NCBI RefSeq assembly: GCF_025947225.1
Contig: NZ_CP110005.1
Coordinates: forward strand, 1,736,001 to 1,800,000
DNA from: Flavobacterium sp. N2270
GTDB taxonomy: Bacteria > Bacteroidota > Bacteroidia > Flavobacteriales > Flavobacteriaceae
Reading direction: 5' to 3'
DNA: 64,000 nucleotides
Shown here: piece after piece, positions 19,899 through 28,724 of the stretch
Numbering within the stretch: the stretch's first letter is position 1
How the letters are laid out: each line of letters begins with the position of its first letter
Notes under the pieces: generated by a model
Seen by the model: only the letters and a program-made list of their open reading frames with translations
Database searches by the model: none
Told to the model about the DNA's origin: nothing
Position numbers and translations under genes: made by a program

Positions 19899-20474
19899 TT
19901 ATTTTCTATATTTATCATTTAAACCGATATTCGAAAGAATCATCGGTTTTATTTTTTCTAATCGTATTAGTTTTGTTTTCTCTTGCTTAGCGCTTTCAAT
20001 ATATTCAATAAATTCCTTTTGCTTATATGGTGTAAATTCACTAAAAGCAAGTTGTAATTCGTTGTTCTTAATGAAAATATCATTTAAATAAGGTGAAGTA
20101 ATTTGCTCTTTCTTCGTAGGTTTAATAACTAAGCCTTTTTCTTCAATTAAAATGGCTTCATTAATATAGTTTAAAATTGTTTTTTCATCAATTTCATCAA
20201 TTGAATTAAAACGCATTTGGCGTAATGACTTTGTAATGCCTTCTTGGGCGTTGACTAATAGTTTTTTTTCATCCTTAAGAAAAACTCCATTAAAAAACCA
20301 AATACCAAAATAGGACTTAAAACCTCCAATTCCAATTACATTTTTTCTATTATGAGTATAAACAGGACCGCCCCATTTAATTACTTCTTTAAGATTTGTT
20401 TTAACAACGATTGCCTTTAAAACTTCAAGTTCATTATTCCATTGATTCGTTTTATTCCAAGGATTTTTCTCCAT
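19899..20474 (-). CDS. YdeI/OmpD-associated, DUF1801-type protein
   Basis: 191 residues from ATG 20474 (MEKNPWNKTNQWNNELEVL). The start at 20591 would add 39 unusual residues. The N-terminal two thirds is a DUF1801-like domain (VIKWGGPVYTHNRKNVIGIGGFK, FGIWFFNGVFL), and the C-terminal part matches the YdeI helical tail (FTPYKQKEFIEYIESAKQEKT). E. coli YdeI has been linked to antimicrobial peptide resistance; the molecular role is not known. It stands alone, convergent with yajC. Confidence 0.82.
   Translation of the reverse strand: MEKNPWNKTNQWNNELEVLKAIVVKTNLKEVIKWGGPVYTHNRKNVIGIGGFKSYFGIWFFNGVFLKDEKKLLVNAQEGITKSLRQMRFNSIDEIDEKTILNYINEAILIEEKGLVIKPTKKEQITSPYLNDIFIKNNELQLAFSEFTPYKQKEFIEYIESAKQEKTKLIRLEKIKPMILSNIGLNDKYRK
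19921..19957 (+). terminator. Terminator embedded in the opposite gene's 3' coding end
   Basis: Stem AAACCGAT-ATTC with GAAT-C-ATCGGTTT (one-base bulge) closed by a GAAA tetraloop, followed by TATTTTTT. It lies 22 bases past the yajC stop, but inside the last codons of the convergent YdeI-like gene. It is a good terminator for the nusB-DUF1573-yajC operon. Confidence 0.75.
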
Positions 20475-20623
20475 TTTTAATAGATTAGTTTTGTAAAAAT
20501 AAAAAATCTTAGATACATTTATTAAACAATTGTAAATAAATAGTATTTCTTTCTTTTTTAATTCTATTTTTGCTACCTTTTCAAAATTCATAAGAAAATA
20601 ATAATTAATACTTTAAAGAACGA

Positions 20624-21496
20624 ATGAAGATTGCGATTTTATCGAGAAACTCAAATTTATACTCTACTAAAAGACTTGTTGAAGCTGGTGAAAAACTGGG
20701 ACATGAAATGCATGTTATAGATCACTTAAAATGTGATTTAGTAATTGAGAAAAAAAACCCAACAATTGTATATAAAAACCAACGTTTACAAGGTTTTGAT
20801 GCAATTATACCTCGTATTGGTGCTTCTGTGACTTTTTACGGTACAGCAGTAGTGCGTCAGTTTGAAATGATGAAAGTATTTACAGCGGTAGAATCTCAAG
20901 CATTAGTTCGTTCAAGAGATAAACTGAGAAGTTTACAAGTTTTGTCAAGAGCAGGTTTAGGTTTACCAAAAACTGTTTTTACGAATGATACTAAAAATGT
21001 TGAAGCAGTTATTAGTGAAGTTGGAGGGGCACCATTAATCATTAAATTATTAGAAGGAACACAAGGACTTGGAGTGGTTTTAGCAGAAAACGATAAAGCA
21101 GCAGAATCTGTTTTAGAAGCTTTTCATGGTTTGCAAGCAAGGGTAATTGTACAAGAGTTTATTAAAGAAGCAGGTGGAGCAGATATTCGTGTATTTATTG
21201 TAGACGGACAAGTGGTAGGTGCAATGAAACGTCAAGGTAAAGAAGGTGAATTTCGTTCAAATTTACATAGAGGAGGAACAGCTGAGTTAATTGAATTAAC
21301 TGATGAAGAAGAAACAGCAGCTTTAAAAGCAGCTAAAGCAATGGGACTTGGTGTCGCAGGTGTCGATTTATTACAATCGGCTAGAGGTCCACTTATACTT
21401 GAAGTAAATTCTTCTCCAGGCTTAGAAGGAATTGAGAGAGCAACAGGTCAAGATATCGCTAAAAAAATTATAAAATACATAAGTAGAAATGTTTAA
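20624..21496 (+). CDS. rimK: Ribosomal protein S6 glutamate ligase (RimK family)
   Basis: 290-residue ATP-grasp ligase. The family stretches are [18 protein letters not shown] at the start, [19 protein letters not shown], the ATP-binding [19 protein letters not shown] and the catalytic [29 protein letters not shown] and [20 protein letters not shown]. RimK adds glutamates to the C-terminus of S6. It is a close family match in length and motif spacing. A terminator follows 18 bases after the stop. Confidence 0.93.
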   Translation: MKIAILSRNSNLYSTKRLVEAGEKLGHEMHVIDHLKCDLVIEKKNPTIVYKNQRLQGFDAIIPRIGASVTFYGTAVVRQFEMMKVFTAVESQALVRSRDKLRSLQVLSRAGLGLPKTVFTNDTKNVEAVISEVGGAPLIIKLLEGTQGLGVVLAENDKAAESVLEAFHGLQARVIVQEFIKEAGGADIRVFIVDGQVVGAMKRQGKEGEFRSNLHRGGTAELIELTDEEETAALKAAKAMGLGVAGVDLLQSARGPLILEVNSSPGLEGIERATGQDIAKKIIKYISRNV

Positions 21497-21513
21497 TATA
21501 TTAAATGTTTTAA

Positions 21514-21549
21514 ATAAAAAAAGGTCTGCATTTGCAAACCTTTTTTATT
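21514..21549. terminator. Bidirectional terminator
   Basis: A-run, GGT(C)TGCA and TGCAAACC with imperfect central pairing, then a T-run, between the convergent rimK and pepT genes. Confidence 0.75.
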
Positions 21550-21559
21550 TTTTTTAATA

Positions 21560-22798
21560 TTACTTCTTAGCAGTTAATTCTGCAATTTTTACAATTACTT
21601 CGGTAGCTTTTACCATACTTTCTACTGGAACATATTCATATTTTCCATGAAAATTATGTCCACCAGCAAAAATATTTGGGCAAGGTAAGCCTTTGTAAGA
21701 TAATTGAGAACCATCAGTTCCACCGCGAATTGGTTTAATTAATGGAGTAATTCCTAGTTCTTTCATTGCTTTTTCTGCAATTTCAACAATATGGAAAACA
21801 GGTTCTACCTTTTCACGCATATTAAAATATTGATCATTTACTTCTGCAATACAAATGTCTTCACCAAACTGTGCTGCATATTGTTGATTCATTTTTGCAG
21901 CAATAGTATGAATTAATTCTTTTCTTGCTTCAAAAATAGCCTTGTCATGATCACGAATAATTAATTGTAAAACCGTTTCTTCTAAACTTCCATCTAAATG
22001 ATGAACATGAAAGAAACCTTCATAACCCGATGTTTTTTCAGGGACTTCATTTGCAGGTAAAGCAGAAATGAATTCGTTTGCCAAAAGCATAGAATTAATC
22101 ATTTTCCCTTTTGCATAACCTGGGTGAACACTTTTTCCTTTGAATGTAATTTTTGCTCCGGCAGCATTAAAGTTTTCGTATTCTAATTCGCCAATTTGAC
22201 TTCCATCCATGGTGTAAGCGTATTCACAACCAAATTTCTCTACATCAAATTTATGTGCTCCACGACCAATTTCTTCATCAGGAGTAAACCCAACTCTAAT
22301 TTTTCCGTGTTTAATTTCTGGATGCTGAATTAGATATTCCATTGCCGACATAATTTCGGTAATCCCAGCTTTATCATCTGCTCCTAAAAGCGTAGTTCCG
22401 TCGGTAGTAATTAAAGTTTGACCTTTATATAAAAGTAAATCTTCAAAATAATTTGGAGATAAAACGATGTTTTGTTCAGCATTTAAAACAATATCTTTTC
22501 CGTCGTAATTCTCAATAATTTGAGGTTTTACATTGGCACCTGTAAAATCAGGAGTGGTATCAAAATGAGCTACAAAACCAATTGTAGGAACTTCATGCTC
22601 CACATTACTAGGTAAAGTTGCCATAATGTAAGCATTTTCGTCAATGGTAACTTCTTGCATTCCCATTGCTTTTAATTCTTCTACTAATTTATTAGCTAAA
22701 TCCCATTGTTTAGCTGTACTTGGTGTTGTTTCTGAATTTGGATCTGATTCTGTGTCTATAGTTACATAGCTTATAAAGCGGTCAATAATGTGTTGCAT
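21560..22798 (-). CDS. pepT: Peptidase T (tripeptide aminopeptidase)
   Basis: 412 residues, an M20-family metallopeptidase. Metal ligands and catalytic residues are visible in order: [12 protein letters not shown] (His and Asp), [10 protein letters not shown] (bridging Asp), TPDEEIGRG (catalytic and metal Glu), [19 protein letters not shown] and the C-terminal [16 protein letters not shown]is. It removes the N-terminal residue from tripeptides in the cytoplasm. The length matches E. coli PepT (408). The gene is monocistronic and convergent with rimK. Confidence 0.96.
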   Translation of the reverse strand: MQHIIDRFISYVTIDTESDPNSETTPSTAKQWDLANKLVEELKAMGMQEVTIDENAYIMATLPSNVEHEVPTIGFVAHFDTTPDFTGANVKPQIIENYDGKDIVLNAEQNIVLSPNYFEDLLLYKGQTLITTDGTTLLGADDKAGITEIMSAMEYLIQHPEIKHGKIRVGFTPDEEIGRGAHKFDVEKFGCEYAYTMDGSQIGELEYENFNAAGAKITFKGKSVHPGYAKGKMINSMLLANEFISALPANEVPEKTSGYEGFFHVHHLDGSLEETVLQLIIRDHDKAIFEARKELIHTIAAKMNQQYAAQFGEDICIAEVNDQYFNMREKVEPVFHIVEIAEKAMKELGITPLIKPIRGGTDGSQLSYKGLPCPNIFAGGHNFHGKYEYVPVESMVKATEVIVKIAELTAKK

Positions 22799-22895
22799 GT
22801 TACTGTTTTAAATTAAAATACAAATATACTATTTCTTAAGAAAACCATTATTAGTAAAATCTTAAAACTTATGGTTAATTATAAAGTTGAATTCT

Positions 22896-22903
22896 TATTT
22901 TTG
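22896..22903 (+). promoter_or_regulatory. pyrD -7 promoter box (TATTTTTG)
   Basis: TATTTTTG fits TAnnTTTG; the start codon is 20 bases downstream, with an unusual CAACA-repeat leader in between. Confidence 0.55.
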
Positions 22904-22923
22904 CACAACACAACAACACAACT

Positions 22924-23961
22924 ATGTACAAATTACTTATTCGTCCGTTACTTTTTCTATTTGACCCAGAAAAAGTGCATTACTTTACATTTTCACTCAT
23001 TCGTTTTTTAAATAAAATAGGGTTTTCAGCTATCTTTAAAAGCCTTTATGAGGTAAATGATGCTCGATTAGAGCGTGAAGTTTTTGGATTAAAATTCAAA
23101 AATCCGGTTGGTTTAGCTGCTGGTTTTGATAAAGATGCCAAGTTGTACCAAGAATTATCAAATTTAGGATTCGGATTTATAGAGATAGGAACTTTAACAC
23201 CAAAAGGTCAAGAAGGGAATCCTAAAAAACGTTTGTTTCGTTTAAAAGAAGATTCAGCAATTATTAACCGAATGGGTTTTAATAATGGTGGAGTTTTAGA
23301 AGCAGTAGAACGTTTAAAGAAAAATAACGGCGTTTTAATTGGTGGTAATATTGGTAAAAATAAGTTGACTCCAAATGAAGAAGCTGTTAAAGATTACGAA
23401 ATTTGTTTTGAGGCACTTTTTCCACATGTAGATTATTTTGTAGTAAATGTGAGTTCACCAAACACTCCCAATCTTAGAGAACTTCAAGATAAAAAACCAT
23501 TAACAGAATTGTTGCAAACGTTGCAAAATATGAATTTAGCTAGGCCTGTCGCTTCGAGCGGAGTCGAGATGCCAAAACCAATTCTGCTTAAAATTGCTCC
23601 TGATTTAACAAATGAACAACTTTTAGATATTATTGAAATTGTAAATGAAACTAAAATTGCAGGTGTAATTGCAACGAATACTACTATTTCTCGTGAAGGA
23701 TTACAGTCTGAAAACAAATCAGAAATGGGCGGATTATCAGGTAAACCATTAACAAAACGATCTACTGAAGTAATCCGATTTTTATCTGAAAAAAGCAATA
23801 AATCATTTCCAATTATTGGAGTTGGCGGAATTCATACCGCTGAAGATGCTATTGAAAAACTTGAAGCAGGAGCAAGTTTAATTCAGTTGTATACGGGCTT
23901 TATTTATGAAGGTCCGGCTTTAATAAAATCAATCAACAAAAAGATTTTAGAAAATAGCTAA
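22924..23961 (+). CDS. pyrD: Dihydroorotate dehydrogenase, quinone type
   Basis: 345-residue class 2 enzyme of pyrimidine synthesis, oxidising dihydroorotate with quinone at the membrane. The N-terminal amphipathic helices ([21 protein letters not shown]) are the class 2 quinone-tunnel domain. FMN-site motifs: [53 protein letters not shown] (catalytic Ser) and [13 protein letters not shown]. Odd: residues 208-217 ([10 protein letters not shown]) are encoded by a palindromic repeat element also seen in the mobile element primase, an in-frame insertion in a loop just before [10 protein letters not shown]. Confidence 0.95.
   Translation: MYKLLIRPLLFLFDPEKVHYFTFSLIRFLNKIGFSAIFKSLYEVNDARLEREVFGLKFKNPVGLAAGFDKDAKLYQELSNLGFGFIEIGTLTPKGQEGNPKKRLFRLKEDSAIINRMGFNNGGVLEAVERLKKNNGVLIGGNIGKNKLTPNEEAVKDYEICFEALFPHVDYFVVNVSSPNTPNLRELQDKKPLTELLQTLQNMNLARPVASSGVEMPKPILLKIAPDLTNEQLLDIIEIVNETKIAGVIATNTTISREGLQSENKSEMGGLSGKPLTKRSTEVIRFLSEKSNKSFPIIGVGGIHTAEDAIEKLEAGASLIQLYTGFIYEGPALIKSINKKILENS
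23544..23572. repeat. Palindromic repeat element, in frame inside pyrD
   Basis: The core CTCGA/TCGAG-type arms around GCGGAG (TTCGAGCGGAGTCGAGA) match the element at 44577-44606 in the primase gene at about 25 of 28 positions. It is translated within PyrD. Confidence 0.8.
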
Positions 23962-23981
23962 AAATGCTATCTTTGAAAACT

Positions 23982-24845
23982 ATGAGCCAAGTAAAAATTA
24001 TAGAATGTCCTAGAGATGCCATGCAAGGCATTAAGGATTTTATTCCAACTGAAAAAAAAGTACAATATATACAATCTTTATTAAGAGTTGGTTTTGATAC
24101 AATTGATTTTGGAAGTTTTGTTTCGCCAAAAGCAATACCACAAATGGTTGATACTGCTGAAGTATTAGCACAATTAGACTTGTCTCAAACGCAAAGTAAA
24201 TTACTAGCAATTATTGCGAATACAAGAGGAGCAGAGTTAGCTTCAGTACACAATGAAATTCAGTATTTAGGCTTTCCTTTTTCTATTTCTGAAAATTTCC
24301 AAATGCGAAATACGCATAAAACTATTGCAGAATCTATCGTTACTTTAAACGAAATATTAGAAATTGCAGATAAAACAAATAAAGAAGTGGTAACTTATAT
24401 TTCAATGGGCTTTGGTAATCCTTATGGTGATCCATGGAATGTTGAAATAGTAGGAGAGTGGACTGAAAAATTAGCGAATATGGGAGTTAAAATACTTTCA
24501 TTGTCTGATACAGTTGGAAGTTCTACACCAGAAGTTATTGATTATTTGTTTTCTAATTTAATTACTAAATATCCTAATATTGAGTTTGGAGCACATCTAC
24601 ATACAACTCCAAATGCTTGGTTTGAAAAAATAGATGCTGCATACAAAGCGGGTTGTCTTCGTTTTGACGGAGCAATAAAAGGTTATGGTGGTTGCCCAAT
24701 GGCTAAAGATGATTTAACAGGAAACATGCCAACTGAAAAGATGTTGTCCTACTTTACTGCAAATAAAATTGATACTAATTGTCATGCTATTAGTTTTGAA
24801 AGTGCTTATAATGAAGCGTTAAAAATATTTGACAAGTTTCATTAA
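23982..24845 (+). CDS. Hydroxymethylglutaryl-CoA lyase
   Basis: 287 residues from ATG 23982. The Met at 23964 is disfavoured because a TAnnTTTG-like box (TATCTTTG, 23968-23975) lies between the two. A TIM-barrel of the HMGL family: KIIECPRDAMQGIKDFIPT with the catalytic Arg-Asp, GFDTIDFGSFVSPKAIPQM, LSLSDTVGSSTPEV, FGAHLHTTPNAW with metal His pair, and GGCPMAKDDLTGN with the catalytic Cys. It cleaves HMG-CoA to acetoacetate and acetyl-CoA, the last step of leucine breakdown. It begins 20 bases after pyrD and may be partly co-transcribed. Confidence 0.92.
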   Translation: MSQVKIIECPRDAMQGIKDFIPTEKKVQYIQSLLRVGFDTIDFGSFVSPKAIPQMVDTAEVLAQLDLSQTQSKLLAIIANTRGAELASVHNEIQYLGFPFSISENFQMRNTHKTIAESIVTLNEILEIADKTNKEVVTYISMGFGNPYGDPWNVEIVGEWTEKLANMGVKILSLSDTVGSSTPEVIDYLFSNLITKYPNIEFGAHLHTTPNAWFEKIDAAYKAGCLRFDGAIKGYGGCPMAKDDLTGNMPTEKMLSYFTANKIDTNCHAISFESAYNEALKIFDKFH

Positions 24846-24885
24846 ATACTTTTAAAAATATTATTTTAATTTATTCTAAATAAAC

Positions 24886-24916
24886 TTGTGTATTAATTTT
24901 TGACTTGTTATTTTTG
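24886..24916 (+). promoter_or_regulatory. Full flavobacterial promoter before DUF4856 gene
   Basis: TTG at 24886-24888, a 20-base spacer, and TATTTTTG at 24909-24916: both halves of the Bacteroidetes promoter at the usual spacing. The leader to ATG 24960 is about 40 bases. Confidence 0.7.
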
Positions 24917-24959
24917 TGCAAGAAAATTATTTTAAATAAATCTAAATAAATAAATTAAA

Positions 24960-26162
24960 ATGCGCTTAAATAAAATTACATTAGTATTATTTCCTTTTCT
25001 TTTTTTAGCAACAACTTCTTGTTCTGATGATGATAATAATGAACAAAACTCAGTAAGTGTCCCTGATGCATATGTTTTTGAAAGAGAGGGTGTTTCAACT
25101 GTTGATTATAGTGGTCAATCAAGTAGGATACTTATGTTGCAAGAATTGGGTAATTATATTAAAGATCAAGGTGCTGCAGATGCAGTAGTAGATGTGGCAA
25201 TTTTAAATAATATGTATTCAAATTCAAATAGCCCTTTCTCTACTTTAGAATTAAATGAATCTGGAAAACAATTAAGAGATAAAACTGCAGCTTCAAAAGA
25301 TTATTTCGTTAATTTAGGCGGAGGTGGTTCTTCTGTTGAGCAAACAAATGTAAGATCTTTTTTTGAGTCACAATTTGATAATGCTAATGCAGCTTCAAAT
25401 GGTACAATTGCAGCTGAAAATATTCCAGGTGTATACCTTGATGGTACAACAAAGCGTTTAATTGCAGCAAATGGTCTAGAACCTCAACAAATAATATTAA
25501 AAGGTTTAATGGGAGCTTGTTTTATGGATCAAGTCGTAAATAATTATTTGAGCCTAGCTGTTTTAGATGAATCTACTAACAGAGCAGACAATACAAATAA
25601 AGTATTAGTTGAAGGGAAAAACTATACTAATATGGAACATAAATGGGATGAAGCTTATGGTTATATCTATGGTGCTGGAGGTGGAAAATATTGGGATAGT
25701 TATATTAATCAAGTTGATGCCGATGCTGATTTTAATTTCTTAAAAGCAGATATTGAATTAGCGTTTAGAAAAGGAAGAGCAGCTATTGTAGCTAATAACT
25801 ACTCTCTAAGAGATCAACAAATTGCAATTATAAAAGAAAAATTAGCATTAGTTCCTGCTGTAAGAGGAGTGTATTATTTAATTGATGGAAAATCAAAATT
25901 AGTTACGGATAATGGGGCAAAAGCATTTCATGCACTTTCGGAAGCTTATGGATTTATAATGTCATTACGTTATACAAATAATCCTGCAACAGGAACGCCA
26001 TATATGTCAAAAACAGAGGTTGATGCTTTGTTGGCTGAGTTAACAGGTGGAACAAATGGATTGTGGGATATAGATTATTTAAATGATCATTTAGATAATA
26101 TTGCTTTAGATATAGCAACTCGATTTGGCTTTACAGTAGAAGAAGCTTCAATTGTTAACTAA
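24960..26162 (+). CDS. DUF4856 lipoprotein
   Basis: 400 residues with a lipoprotein signal peptide ending T-T-S-C (Cys21), then an acidic spacer (SDDDNNEQN) and the DUF4856 domain beginning around YVFEREGVSTVDYSGQSSR. The helical body includes GLMGACFMDQVVNNYL, the KWDEAYGYIYGAG stretch with conserved aromatic/acidic residues, and FRKGRAAIVANNYS. In Flavobacteria DUF4856 lipoproteins sit beside imelysin, HTTM and TonB-receptor genes, as here, suggesting an envelope metal (probably iron) acquisition set. The chemistry is not known. It has its own clear promoter. Confidence 0.85.
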   Translation: MRLNKITLVLFPFLFLATTSCSDDDNNEQNSVSVPDAYVFEREGVSTVDYSGQSSRILMLQELGNYIKDQGAADAVVDVAILNNMYSNSNSPFSTLELNESGKQLRDKTAASKDYFVNLGGGGSSVEQTNVRSFFESQFDNANAASNGTIAAENIPGVYLDGTTKRLIAANGLEPQQIILKGLMGACFMDQVVNNYLSLAVLDESTNRADNTNKVLVEGKNYTNMEHKWDEAYGYIYGAGGGKYWDSYINQVDADADFNFLKADIELAFRKGRAAIVANNYSLRDQQIAIIKEKLALVPAVRGVYYLIDGKSKLVTDNGAKAFHALSEAYGFIMSLRYTNNPATGTPYMSKTEVDALLAELTGGTNGLWDIDYLNDHLDNIALDIATRFGFTVEEASIVN

Positions 26163-26190
26163 AATAAACATTTAAAAGGGTAGCTAGCTT

Positions 26191-26220
26191 TTGAACATGC
26201 TATTTTTTTAATTAATTTTG
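26191..26220 (+). promoter_or_regulatory. Full promoter before imelysin gene
   Basis: TTG at 26191-26193, 19-base spacer, TAATTTTG at 26213-26220; start codon 14 bases further. It shows that imelysin can be transcribed independently of the DUF4856 gene. Confidence 0.65.
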
Positions 26221-26234
26221 CAAAAAAAACAGGA

Positions 26235-27347
26235 ATGAAAAAATATCTTTTTTTAATCACTTTATTATCTATAGTTTTTGCATGTTCTAGTGAAGACGGT
26301 TCATCTTCATCTGGTGATAACTATAATAGGACAGCTTTATTAACTAATTGGGCAAATAATATTATTGTTCCAAGTTATGAAAACCTTCAAGATAAAGTTG
26401 TTATTTTGAACTCTGCAATTGCTACATTTAATACAACTCCAAATCAAACCAATTTAGATGTACTTCGTTCAGCATGGTTAGAATCATATAAAGCATATCA
26501 ATATGTTGGATTTTTTAATATTGGTAAAGCAGAAGAAATTAATTTTTTCAGTAAAACAAATATTTACCCTACTAACACAGCTGGAATTGATACAAATATT
26601 GCATCTGGAAGTTATAATTTTCAATTATTATCACAATATTCAAGGCAAGGTTTTCCTGCACTAGATTATATGATAAATGGTTTAGCTTCAAGTGATAATA
26701 ATATCATTGAATTTTATACAACAAATTCTAATGCATTAAATTATAAACAGTATTTAACGGATTTAATAGCAGAGTTAAGTAGTGATGTAAATTCAATTTT
26801 AAACGACTGGAATGGTTCTTATAAGAACACTTTTATTGCAAGTAATGGTAATTCAGTAAGCAGTTCAACAAATAGAATGGTTAATAACTTTGTAAAATAT
26901 TATGAAAAAGATATAAGAGCTGGTAAAGTTGGTATTCCTGCAGGAGTTTTTTCAAGTGGAACAACTTTTCCTGAAAAAGGAGAAGCTTTTTATAAAAATG
27001 ATGTTTCTAAAATTCTATTAAATGAAGCAGTTAAAGCTGCGCAAGATTTTTTTAATGGAAAACATTATTTGTCTTCTACTGAAGGTGAAAGTTTAAAATC
27101 TTACTTGAATTTTTTAAATACAGTTAGAAACGGAGTAAGTTTAAGTACTACAATCAATAATCAATTTACAACAATTAACTCAACAAATGCTTTGTTAAAT
27201 GATAGTTTTGAAACACAAATTTTATCTAATAATAACGCAATGTTGAATAGTTATGATGCTTTGCAACAAAATGTAGTTTATTTTAAATTAGACATGATGC
27301 AAGCATTCAACATTACTGTAGATTATGTAGATGCTGATGGTGATTAA
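26235..27347 (+). CDS. Imelysin family lipoprotein
   Basis: 370 residues. A signal segment with lipobox V-F-A-C (Cys17) and a Ser/Asp-rich spacer precedes the helical imelysin fold (LTNWANNIIVPSYENLQDKV, LDVLRSAWLESYKAYQYVG, SRQGFPALDYMINGL). Imelysin-like proteins (formerly peptidase M75, probably not proteases) are often iron-regulated surface proteins; EfeO is a distant relative. The canonical GxHxxE motif is replaced by a G-F-P-A-L-D-Y sequence at the corresponding place. It is followed at three bases by the HTTM gene and then the TonB receptor, one operon. Confidence 0.87.
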   Translation: MKKYLFLITLLSIVFACSSEDGSSSSGDNYNRTALLTNWANNIIVPSYENLQDKVVILNSAIATFNTTPNQTNLDVLRSAWLESYKAYQYVGFFNIGKAEEINFFSKTNIYPTNTAGIDTNIASGSYNFQLLSQYSRQGFPALDYMINGLASSDNNIIEFYTTNSNALNYKQYLTDLIAELSSDVNSILNDWNGSYKNTFIASNGNSVSSSTNRMVNNFVKYYEKDIRAGKVGIPAGVFSSGTTFPEKGEAFYKNDVSKILLNEAVKAAQDFFNGKHYLSSTEGESLKSYLNFLNTVRNGVSLSTTINNQFTTINSTNALLNDSFETQILSNNNAMLNSYDALQQNVVYFKLDMMQAFNITVDYVDADGD

Positions 27348-27350
27348 TAC

Positions 27351-28724
27351 ATGCAAAATAATAATATAAATATTTATTTAAATAAAACCTCACAAGCCTC
27401 AACGCTAGCTTTTTTTAGGCTGGCGTTTGGTTTAATGATGCTATTCAGTATAATTAGATTTGTAAGCTACGGTTGGGTCGATAAATTTTATATTCAACCA
27501 AAATTTCATTTTACATATTATGGTTTTGATTGGGTAAAACCATTAGGTAATTTTACGTATTTACTTTTTATTATTTGTGGTTTATCAGCTTTTTTAGTTG
27601 CTATAGGATACAAGTATAAACTTTCAATTATTACATTTTTTTTGAGTTTTACCTACATCGAATTGATGGATAAGACTACCTATTTAAATCATTACTACTT
27701 TATTTCAATTGTTAGTTTTATACTTATTTTTTTACCTGCAAATGCAACTTTTTCAGTTGATGCTTATAAAAATGAAAAATTCAAATTTAAAGAAATTCCA
27801 CAATGGACAATTGATATCTTAAAATTAACACTTGCAATTGTTTATTTTTACGCGGGTTTAGCAAAACTAAATTCAGATTGGCTGTTCGAAGCTATGCCAT
27901 TAAAAATTTGGTTGCCTAATCAGTCAAATATTCCATTAATTGGAAATTTTTTACATGAAACATGGGTTCAATATAGTTTCAGTTGGGCTGGTGCACTTTA
28001 TGATTTAGCAATTCCGTTTTTATTATTCAATAGAAAAACACGAAAATTTGCTTTTGTTCTAGTGGTAGTTTTTCATATTCTAACAAAAATTTTATTTCCA
28101 ATTGGTGTTTTTCCTTATGTAATGATAATTAGTAGTCTTATCTTTTTTGATGCTTCATTTCACAATAAAGTATTGAATTTTATAGCGAAAATTTTTAAAT
28201 TCAAAACAACAATTTTTAATACTTCAGAAAAAAAGATAATTAATTTTTCTTCAAGATTAAATGCAATTAAAATTAGTTTTTTAGCTCTTTTTATGGCATT
28301 TCAATTAATGTTTCCATTTAGATATTTATTATATCCAGATGAATTGTTTTGGACAGAAGAAGGGTTCCGATTTTCATGGCGCGTTATGCTTATGGAAAAA
28401 GCAGGATACACCCAATTTTATATCACAGATAGCAATACCAATAAAAAAATATTTGTTGATAATTCAAAGTTTTTAACTCCTTTTCAGGAAAAACAAATGT
28501 CTTTTCAACCCGATTTTATTTTACAATACGCACATTTTTTACATAATTATTATCAAAAAACGGGCTATAACGATCCAAAAGTTACTGTTGATAGTTATGT
28601 AGCTTTAAACGGAAGATTGAGTAAAAGATATATCGACCCCAAAGTAGATTTAGCAAAAGAGTATGAATCATTCCAACATAAAACGTGGATTTTACCATTT
28701 AACGATGAAATTAAAGGATTTTAA
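27351..28724 (+). CDS. HTTM-domain membrane protein
   Basis: 457 residues with about eight to ten membrane helices in the first 330 residues and a soluble C-terminus. The fold is that of vitamin-K-dependent gamma-carboxylase-like HTTM proteins (ASTLAFFRLAFGLMMLFSIIRF, LNHYYFISIVSFILIFLPANA, VYFYAGLAKLNSDWL). Whether bacterial members carboxylate anything is unproven. In Bacteroidetes they accompany imelysin and TonB-receptor genes, as here. Its last 20 bases overlap the start of the receptor gene, so the two are translationally linked. Confidence 0.85.
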   Translation: MQNNNINIYLNKTSQASTLAFFRLAFGLMMLFSIIRFVSYGWVDKFYIQPKFHFTYYGFDWVKPLGNFTYLLFIICGLSAFLVAIGYKYKLSIITFFLSFTYIELMDKTTYLNHYYFISIVSFILIFLPANATFSVDAYKNEKFKFKEIPQWTIDILKLTLAIVYFYAGLAKLNSDWLFEAMPLKIWLPNQSNIPLIGNFLHETWVQYSFSWAGALYDLAIPFLLFNRKTRKFAFVLVVVFHILTKILFPIGVFPYVMIISSLIFFDASFHNKVLNFIAKIFKFKTTIFNTSEKKIINFSSRLNAIKISFLALFMAFQLMFPFRYLLYPDELFWTEEGFRFSWRVMLMEKAGYTQFYITDSNTNKKIFVDNSKFLTPFQEKQMSFQPDFILQYAHFLHNYYQKTGYNDPKVTVDSYVALNGRLSKRYIDPKVDLAKEYESFQHKTWILPFNDEIKGF

